Below, one piece after another: positions 5,835-11,447 of a stretch of DNA of 11,447 bases; position 1 is the first letter of the stretch, and each line of letters begins with the position of its first letter. The stretch comes from Syntrophomonas sp. Lineage in GTDB: Bacteria > Bacillota > Syntrophomonadia > Syntrophomonadales > Syntrophomonadaceae. The position numbers and the translations under genes are program-made. The notes beneath the pieces were generated by a model that saw only the letters and a program-made list of their open reading frames with translations, ran no database searches and was not told the origin of the DNA. The stretch spans positions 1-11,447 of the forward strand of contig PWPP01000139.1 in assembly GCA_003558625.1 (NCBI GenBank), in the 5' to 3' direction.

Positions 5835-8273
5835 TCAAACCTCTTTTTCTATTTTAAATCGGGCCAGACCCACTACCCGATCCTCATCGGTGATGCGCAT
5901 GACCCTTACCCCCCGGGACTGCCGCTTCTGCCGGGAAATATCCTCGATCTGCATGCGGATGATATGTCCCTCACTGGTAATAATGACCAGTTCCTCTTCG
6001 GGCAGGGCAATCTTAAAGCCCACCAGGGGACCATTGCGCTCGGTAATGCTAATCGCTTTCACACCACGCCCTCCCCGGTTTTGGGGCCTGAATTCCTTTA
6101 ATAACGTCCTTTTTCCATATCCATTGGCCGTTACCAGCAGTACTTCTGCCTGGTGGCGGCATTTGTCCATTCCGATCACATAATCATCCTGCTTTAAGCG
6201 GATGGCCCTGACCCCGGCAGCGGTTCTGCCCATGGAGCGGACCTGTTTTTCATCAAACCGGATGGATGAACCCTGGGCGGTAACGATCATAACCTGATCA
6301 TCACCGTCTACCCGGACCACTCCTACCAGTTCATCTCCCTCTTTCAGGTTAATCGCTATGATACCAGGTTTGCGGACATGGTCAAAAGCGGAAAGAACCA
6401 CTTTCTTAATCGCCCCTGCCCGGGTAACCATGATTAAGTGACGGCGGTCATCAAAGACCTGGGCCGCCACCAGGGTGGTAATCTGTTCTTCCGGCCGCAA
6501 GTCCAGGAAATTAATCAGGGGCATGCCTTTCGCCTGGCGTGAGGTTTCGGGGATATTATAGGCTTTGCTGGAAAAAACCCGGCCCTGGTTGGTAAAGAAG
6601 AGGATATTGGCCATCACGCTGGTTACCAGGATGTTGCTGGCAAAATCTTCGGCCCTGCCCGGGACAAAGCTGACCCCCCGGCCTCCCCTTCTCTGGGATT
6701 TATAGGTATCTAGAGGCTGTCTTTTTATATAACCCCGGTTGCTTAGCATAATAACCACCTCGTGGTCATCAATCAGGTCCTCTATGTTAAAATCGACCTC
6801 TTCCTCCATGATCTGGGTTCTTCTGGGGTTGCCGTATTTTTCTTTTACCTCGCTTAAATCCTCTTTGATCATGACCCGGATCCGTTCCGGTCGGGCTAAA
6901 ATATCCTTTAGGTCTGCTATACGGGCCAGTAACTCCCGGTATTCTTCTTCTAATCGCTCTCTTTCCAGTGCGGTCAAACGAGCCAGTCTCATATCCAAGA
7001 TGGCATTGGACTGGATTTCGGTCAGGTTAAATTCCTTTATTAATCCCTGGCGGGCCGTGCTCAGGTCTTTGGAGTTACGGATTAATTGTATGACCTCATC
7101 TAAATGATCCAGGGCGATTTTTAAGCCTTCAACAATATGCCGGCGATTTTCGGCCAATTGTAACTCATACTGGGTGCGGCGGACAATGACTTCCTGGCGG
7201 TGCTCAATAAAATATTCCATGATCTGTTTCAGGTTTAAAACCCGGGGCTGCCCTTTTACCAGGCCCAGCATAATAATGCCGAAGGAATCTTCTAACTGGG
7301 TATGCTTAAACAGTTTGTTAACAATGACCGCGGGATTGGCATCTTTTTTTAATTCTATGACCATTCTTATTCCTTTACGGTCGGATTCATCCCGCAAATC
7401 ACTGATCCCTTCGATCTTTTTATCCCGGACCAGTTCCGCAATTTTCTCCACCACCCGGGCTTTATTGACCTGATAAGGCATTTCGGTAATGATGATGGCC
7501 TGCCGTCCGGCCTTCAGCTCTTCTATATGATGGCGGGCCCTGATCCTGATGCCGCCCCGGCCCTTCAGGTAGGCCTGTTTGATGCCCTGGGTTCCCATTA
7601 TCATGCCGGCGGTGGGAAAATCCGGGCCCGGGATATGTTGTATCAGTTCTTCGATGCTGATATCGGGCTGATCAATCAAGATCGTTATGGCATCCGCCAC
7701 TTCATTTAAGTTATGGGGGGGAATATTGGTGGCCATGCCCACGGCGATCCCCGCCGATCCGTTAATGAGCAGGTTGGGGACCCGGGCCGGCAAGACCTGG
7801 GGCCCCTCCCTGGTGTCATCATAGTTGGGCCGCCAGTCAATGGTTTCCTTATCAATGTCTTTTAGCATTTCAGAAGCCATCTGAGACATCCGGCTTTCGG
7901 TATACCTCATGGCCGCTGCTGCATCCCCGTCAATGGAGCCAAAATTTCCATGCCCGTCAATAAGGGGATAACGCAGGGAAAATTTCTGGGCCATTTTCAC
8001 CATGGTCTGGTAAATGGCCTGATCCCCGTGGGGATGGTATTTACCCATTACTTCCCCCACAATATTGGCGGATTTTTTATGGGGTTTGTCATGGGTCATC
8101 CCCTGGTCATAGAGAGCATATAGGATCCTCCGGTGTACCGGCTTTAAACCATCTCTTATATCCGGTAACGCTCTGGATACAATAACACTCATGGAATATT
8201 CCAGGAATGATTTCTTCACTTCTTTTTCTATGTCAATTTCATTTACCCGTTCAAAGAGGTTTTGCTCATCCAA
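5835..8273 (-). CDS. gyrA: DNA gyrase subunit A
   Basis: Breakage-reunion subunit of DNA gyrase, which introduces negative supercoils as GyrA2GyrB2. It has 812 residues. The N-terminal winged-helix region carries the active Tyr124 (MRYTES), the coiled-coil region runs to about 500, and the C-terminal beta-pinwheel begins with a GyrA box QRRGGRG at 527-533, which separates it from topoisomerase IV ParC. Later pinwheel blades contain QNRGGRG and RQSRG. There is no acidic tail; the protein ends KIEKEV. Unusually, the quinolone-contact helix reads HPHGDQAIYQ: Gln85 and Gln89 occupy the positions of E. coli Ser83 and Asp87. The start must be the TTG at 8273-8271, because an in-frame TAA lies immediately before it and the next in-frame ATG is at residue 28. 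AGGGAGT at 8287-8281 is its ribosome binding site. It follows gyrB by 12 bases. Confidence 0.98.
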   Translation of the reverse strand: MDEQNLFERVNEIDIEKEVKKSFLEYSMSVIVSRALPDIRDGLKPVHRRILYALYDQGMTHDKPHKKSANIVGEVMGKYHPHGDQAIYQTMVKMAQKFSLRYPLIDGHGNFGSIDGDAAAAMRYTESRMSQMASEMLKDIDKETIDWRPNYDDTREGPQVLPARVPNLLINGSAGIAVGMATNIPPHNLNEVADAITILIDQPDISIEELIQHIPGPDFPTAGMIMGTQGIKQAYLKGRGGIRIRARHHIEELKAGRQAIIITEMPYQVNKARVVEKIAELVRDKKIEGISDLRDESDRKGIRMVIELKKDANPAVIVNKLFKHTQLEDSFGIIMLGLVKGQPRVLNLKQIMEYFIEHRQEVIVRRTQYELQLAENRRHIVEGLKIALDHLDEVIQLIRNSKDLSTARQGLIKEFNLTEIQSNAILDMRLARLTALERERLEEEYRELLARIADLKDILARPERIRVMIKEDLSEVKEKYGNPRRTQIMEEEVDFNIEDLIDDHEVVIMLSNRGYIKRQPLDTYKSQRRGGRGVSFVPGRAEDFASNILVTSVMANILFFTNQGRVFSSKAYNIPETSRQAKGMPLINFLDLRPEEQITTLVAAQVFDDRRHLIMVTRAGAIKKVVLSAFDHVRKPGIIAINLKEGDELVGVVRVDGDDQVMIVTAQGSSIRFDEKQVRSMGRTAAGVRAIRLKQDDYVIGMDKCRHQAEVLLVTANGYGKRTLLKEFRPQNRGGRGVKAISITERNGPLVGFKIALPEEELVIITSEGHIIRMQIEDISRQKRQSRGVRVMRITDEDRVVGLARFKIEKEV

Positions 8274-8280
8274 TTAAAAC

Positions 8281-8287
8281 ACTCCCT
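8281..8287 (-). promoter_or_regulatory. Ribosome binding site that fixes the TTG start of gyrA
   Basis: The minus strand reads AGGGAGT, 7 bases before the TTG; it overlaps the TAG stop codon of gyrB (8288-8286). Together with the in-frame TAA at 8276-8274 it leaves TTG as the only reasonable start. Confidence 0.8.
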
Positions 8288-10193
8288 AAATATCAAGATT
8301 GGTAACATACCTGGCGTTGTTCTGGATAAATTCCCGCCGGGGCTCCACATTATCGCCCATTAAGCTGAAGAAGGCTTCGTCGGCTTTGATGGCATCCTCA
8401 ATGGTAACCTTTAAAATGGTTCTTTTCTCCGGATCCATGGTGGTTTCCCACAGCTGTTCCGGATCCATTTCTCCCAGACCTTTGTAGCGCTGTATGCTCC
8501 ATTTTTTGTTTGATTCTTTTACAAACTTGTTCATCTCTTCATCGTTGTAAAAATAATTAATCTCATTGCCTCTTTTGAGGCCATACAACGGTGGTTGGGC
8601 TATATATACATATCCTGCTTCTATGAGTTCACGCATATAGCGGTAAAGAAAGGTCAGCAGTAACACCCGGATATGAGATCCGTCCACATCGGCATCGGTC
8701 ATAATCAACAGTTTGTGGTAACGGGCTTTTTTGAGGTCAAAGTCATCGTCAATCCCGGTCCCTATAGCCGTTATCAGGGCTCTTATCTCCGCATTGGAAA
8801 TGACTTTATCCAGACGCGCTTTTTCTACATTGAGAATCTTACCCCTCAGGGGAAGAATTGCCTGAAAATTGCGGTCTCGGCCCTGTTTGGCTGAACCGCC
8901 GGCGGAATCACCCTCCACAATATGCAGTTCTGATTTGGCAGGATCCCTTTCACTGCAATCCGCCAGCTTGCCCGGCAGGGCGCTGGATTCTAATGCACTT
9001 TTGCGGCGGGTCAGTTCCCGGGCCTTTTTGGCGGCTTCCCGGGCTCTTTTGGCCGACAGGGCTTTTTCGATAATTTTCCGGGCCAGGGGGGGATTTTCAT
9101 TTAAATAGTCTTCCACATTATCAAAAACGGCGCTTTCCACGATCCCCCGGACATAGGTGTTGCCCAGCTTGGTCTTAGTCTGTCCCTCAAATTGGGGGTC
9201 CTTCACCAGCACCGATATGATGGCGGTAATTCCCTCCCGGATGTCTTCTCCGGTCAGATTGCTTTCGTTATCCTTTATAAACCCGTTTTTTCGGGCAAAA
9301 TCATTGATAACTCGGGTTAAACCGTTCTTGAGGCCGATCTCATGGGTCCCGCCTTCCTGGGTTTTGATATTGTTGGCAAAGGAATACAGGTTTTCCCGGT
9401 AACCGCTGTTGTACTGGATCCCCACCTCTACGATGACATCATCTTTTTTGGCTTCAAAGAAAATAGGCGGGTCATTGATAATATCCTTGTTTTTGTTCAC
9501 GTAGAGGACAAAGTCCTTGATGCCGTCGGAATAATGGAACTCCTGCTTAAAGACTTCCTTCTCCCTTTGATCCCTGAAAACCAGTTTAAGTCCCTTATTC
9601 AGGAAGCTCAGCTCCCGGATCCGCTGGATCAGTATTTCCCGGTCGAACACGGTTTCTTCAAACACGTCGGGATCGGGACGGAAGAAGATGCTGGTGCCGG
9701 TTTCTCTCGTTTCCCCGGCTATCTCCAGTTTGGTGACCGGTCGTCCTTTTTCATAGCTTTGTTTATAAACATGGCCGTCCCTTTTTACCGTGATATCCAT
9801 CCTGGAGGAAAGGGCATTTACTACGGATAACCCTACCCCGTGCAGCCCCCCGGTTATATTGTAACCGCTGCCCCCGAACTTGCCCCCTGAGTGCAGGGTG
9901 GTCAAAATGACTTCCAGGGCGGGAATTCCCATTTTGGGATGAATGTCCACGGGGATGCCCCGTCCATTGTCAGATACGGTAACACTATTGTCTTTATGCA
10001 CGGTGATGCTGATTTTATTGCTATAGCCGCCCACGGCTTCATCAATACTGTTATCTACAATTTCAAAAACCAGGTGATGCAGTCCTCTAGGACCAGTTGA
10101 TCCTATATACATACCCGGCCTTTTCTGAACTGCTTCCAACCCTTCTAATACCTGGATATCAGAAGCACTATACCCGTTTTTCTTTTGGTTCAA
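8286..10193 (-). CDS. gyrB: DNA gyrase subunit B
   Basis: ATPase subunit of DNA gyrase. It has 635 residues, the usual Gram-positive length, without the insertion found in proteobacterial GyrB. The GHKL ATPase domain shows Glu44 and Asn48 (FEIVDNSIDEA), Asp75 with DNGRGIP (75-81), the lid GGLHGVG (115-121), and Lys340 in the QTKTKLG switch loop. The TOPRIM domain shows EGDSAGGSAKQGR from Glu427, PLRGKILN (448-455) and the metal-binding DADVDG (500-505). The C-terminal part has QRYKGLGEM (568-576) and NVEPRREFI. The start is TTG at 10193-10191: an in-frame TGA lies two codons upstream, and a strong AGGGAGGT is at 10208-10201. The TTG shares a TTGA with the stop codon of remB, so translation is probably coupled. 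It belongs to the recF-remB-gyrB-gyrA operon. Confidence 0.98.
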   Translation of the reverse strand: MNQKKNGYSASDIQVLEGLEAVQKRPGMYIGSTGPRGLHHLVFEIVDNSIDEAVGGYSNKISITVHKDNSVTVSDNGRGIPVDIHPKMGIPALEVILTTLHSGGKFGGSGYNITGGLHGVGLSVVNALSSRMDITVKRDGHVYKQSYEKGRPVTKLEIAGETRETGTSIFFRPDPDVFEETVFDREILIQRIRELSFLNKGLKLVFRDQREKEVFKQEFHYSDGIKDFVLYVNKNKDIINDPPIFFEAKKDDVIVEVGIQYNSGYRENLYSFANNIKTQEGGTHEIGLKNGLTRVINDFARKNGFIKDNESNLTGEDIREGITAIISVLVKDPQFEGQTKTKLGNTYVRGIVESAVFDNVEDYLNENPPLARKIIEKALSAKRAREAAKKARELTRRKSALESSALPGKLADCSERDPAKSELHIVEGDSAGGSAKQGRDRNFQAILPLRGKILNVEKARLDKVISNAEIRALITAIGTGIDDDFDLKKARYHKLLIMTDADVDGSHIRVLLLTFLYRYMRELIEAGYVYIAQPPLYGLKRGNEINYFYNDEEMNKFVKESNKKWSIQRYKGLGEMDPEQLWETTMDPEKRTILKVTIEDAIKADEAFFSLMGDNVEPRREFIQNNARYVTNLDI

Positions 10194-10447
10194 TCTTCAG
10201 ACCTCCCTAATTGATAATGGGCCCTTTTGTGGAGGGTGCGGGAAGTTATTGGTGAAATATATACCTGGTTTATGCAGATGACCACCGCTTTCTCTTTTCC
10301 CCTGCTCCCAATCCTATGCAGCTGACCCTTATCTTCTGCTAATTTAATTATATCCTTAATCTCCTGTGAGATGTTTCTTTCCAGATTTATGATCATGATT
10401 AAATGCTCTCGCAAGATGACAACCTCATTGCCCAAGTGTATAAACAT
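10190..10447 (-). CDS. remB: Extracellular matrix regulator RemB family protein (DUF370, YaaB-like)
   Basis: Small protein of 85 residues of the DUF370 family. The diagnostic features are the N-terminal MFIHLGNEVVI, a central hydrophobic strand (IMIINLE), and the C-terminal block VYISPITSRTLHKRA at 62-76. The Bacillus subtilis relative YaaB/RemB sits in the same recF-gyrB interval and is linked to control of biofilm matrix genes; the related RemA binds DNA as an oligomer. Whether this protein regulates matrix genes here is not known from sequence. No signal peptide or membrane segment is seen. The ATG at 10447 follows the recF stop by 4 bases, with AAGGGG as ribosome binding site overlapping the end of recF. 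Its TGA overlaps the gyrB TTG. Family assignment is firm, function less so. Confidence 0.92.
   Translation of the reverse strand: MFIHLGNEVVILREHLIMIINLERNISQEIKDIIKLAEDKGQLHRIGSRGKEKAVVICINQVYISPITSRTLHKRAHYQLGRSED
10201..10208 (-). promoter_or_regulatory. Ribosome binding site that fixes the TTG start of gyrB
   Basis: AGGGAGGT on the minus strand lies 7 bases before the TTG of gyrB and inside the last codons of remB. An in-frame TGA between the two rules out an earlier start. Confidence 0.85.
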
Positions 10448-10451
10448 GCCT

Positions 10452-11447
10452 TTACCCCTTTTTGTTTATTTGCCCTTCCTGTACCAAACTGATTTTACCC
10501 CGGCTGTTGTTTAGCGTATGTTTAAACTCGTCATAATCCAGGGCCGTGATAAAAGACTGGAACGATCCCCGGTATAGATATTCCATCAGTTTGTGTCTTT
10601 TTTCCGGATCCAGCTCGGCTAGCACCTCATCCAGCAGAAAAATCGGATAAACAGACGTGGTTTTTTTCATGGTGTTCATTTCTGCAATTTTTAAACTGAC
10701 AGCTATATTGCGCTGCTGCCCCTGGGATGCGTAAAAGCGGGCAATTCTTTCATCCTGGTAAATATTGATATCATCCAAGTGGGGTCCCAGTAAAGATTTC
10801 CCCATTCTTTGCTCTAAAGGCTGTTTTTGGTGTATTTCCTTTTCCAAGGCCTGAATCAGGGTGCTTATATTAATTTTATCATTCTCTATCATAAAAGACA
10901 GCGCATAGCGGATTTTTAATGCTTGTTTTCCCTGGCAAAACTCCCGGTATATGTGGCTTGCTTCTTGATCCAAGAGATGGACCAGGTTAATTCTGGCCAT
11001 GGTCAGCCTGGCTGCGAGCTCGGTAAAAACCTCGTTCATAACCATCCACTTTTTACCGGTGGCAGATCCCTTTTTTAACTGTTGGTTCCTTTTTTTTAAA
11101 ATGCGGTTGTAATTGCTGCCCAATTGTATGTATTCCATCGATATCTGGCGCAGAATCACATCCAGGAACTTTCTTCGGAGGCCCGGCGACCCTTTCACCA
11201 GGTAGAGATCATCCGGGGTAAAAAGCACCACTTTCAAACGATCACCGGCATTGAAATCCGCCCGCGGTTTATGGTTAATTTTAAAATCCTTCCCCTTTTC
11301 CCGGCTAAAAAAAAGGGTGTTCTCTAGTTCCCGGTCATCAATGGTATAGCGGGCCCGGATGGAATAAGCAGCTGCATTGTAATTCAATAAAACCGCTTCC
11401 GTCTGGCTGCGCCAGGAACTATTATGGGCCAGCACGTAAATTGATTC
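10452..11447 (-). CDS. recF: DNA replication and repair protein RecF, 5' end cut off by window edge
   Basis: SMC-like ATPase that acts with RecO and RecR to load RecA at single-strand gaps. The frame is open to the window edge and gives 331 residues; RecF is usually about 360-375, so some 35-45 N-terminal residues, with the Walker A loop, are missing. Visible parts are the start-side ESIYVLA (equivalent to the EAIYLL after Walker A), the first RecF signature with TPDDLYLVKG and RRKFLD at fragment residues about 76-96, the ABC signature-like SQGQQR at 241-246, and Walker B FLLDEVLAELD at about 270-280. A GTG at 11435 is inside this conserved block and is not the start. The stop is 4 bases before remB. 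This gene-end arrangement is typical of the dnaA-proximal region of Bacillota. Confidence 0.97.
   Translation of the reverse strand, partial: ESIYVLAHNSSWRSQTEAVLLNYNAAAYSIRARYTIDDRELENTLFFSREKGKDFKINHKPRADFNAGDRLKVVLFTPDDLYLVKGSPGLRRKFLDVILRQISMEYIQLGSNYNRILKKRNQQLKKGSATGKKWMVMNEVFTELAARLTMARINLVHLLDQEASHIYREFCQGKQALKIRYALSFMIENDKINISTLIQALEKEIHQKQPLEQRMGKSLLGPHLDDINIYQDERIARFYASQGQQRNIAVSLKIAEMNTMKKTTSVYPIFLLDEVLAELDPEKRHKLMEYLYRGSFQSFITALDYDEFKHTLNNSRGKISLVQEGQINKKG

Noticed and set aside
5835..8273. Topoisomerase IV subunit ParC rather than GyrA
   Set aside because: The GyrA box QRRGGRG at residues 527-533 and the position directly after gyrB support GyrA.
9342..9830. Plus-strand open frame of 162 codons opposite gyrB, and similar ones opposite the aminotransferase, pdxT and serS
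   Set aside because: They are antisense shadows of strongly conserved genes, with low-complexity or unrecognisable proteins and no convincing ribosome binding sites.
11433..11435. GTG at 11435 as the start of recF
   Set aside because: The frame stays open to the window edge and the residues before it (ESIY) match the conserved segment after RecF Walker A, so the gene is cut by the window.
1..11447. A mobile element, CRISPR array, defence system or tRNA/rRNA gene
   Set aside because: No transposase, integrase, direct-repeat array, tRNA-like cloverleaf or rRNA sequence was seen; almost all bases belong to recognised core genes or the T-box leader.

Overview
The window is a compact, housekeeping stretch of a bacterial chromosome in which every gene lies on the minus strand, so transcription runs from high to low coordinates. 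Gene content and order (recF, a DUF370/RemB gene, gyrB, gyrA), the strong AGGAGG-type ribosome binding sites, the UUG starts, the DXP-independent PdxS/PdxT pyridoxal phosphate route and the T-box leader all point to a Gram-positive Bacillota, most likely one of the Clostridia / Desulfotomaculum-like lineages. Base composition looks close to balanced. I cannot name a genus from the sequence alone. recF-remB-gyrB-gyrA normally lies just downstream of dnaA-dnaN, so oriC is probably beyond the right edge and these genes point away from it, on the leading strand.

Region by region, in transcription order. (1) 11447-5835: recF (5' end cut by the window edge), remB, gyrB and gyrA form one tight operon: gaps of 4 and 12 bases, and one 4-base TTGA stop/start overlap. 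Both gyrase genes start with TTG. A GC-rich hairpin with a T-rich tail follows gyrA. (2) 5834-4254: a 140-base spacer with a candidate promoter and inverted repeats leads into pdxS and pdxT, which overlap by 11 bases and encode the two subunits of PLP synthase. (3) 4253-3909: a promoter placed right against the pdxT stop, followed by a complete T-box riboswitch. Its specifier triplet reads UCC (serine) and its T-box bulge reads TGGC, which fits the G discriminator base of tRNA-Ser. (4) 3908-1: a class V aminotransferase, serA and serS (3' end cut off by the window edge), a serine supply-and-charging operon under the T-box.

How they work together: uncharged tRNA-Ser should bind the T-box leader and let transcription continue into the aminotransferase and SerA, which make serine precursor, and SerRS, which charges tRNA-Ser. 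The aminotransferase depends on PLP, and the PLP synthase genes sit immediately upstream with no terminator of their own before the T-box, so the two units may be partly coupled. No separate serC or serB is present in the window.

This is mostly conserved core genome. I found no mobile element, CRISPR array, RNA gene other than the riboswitch, or unknown protein family. The points most worth checking are the two glutamines in the quinolone-binding part of GyrA, the pdxST-to-T-box arrangement, the aminotransferase standing where SerC would be expected, and the structured pdxS leader.
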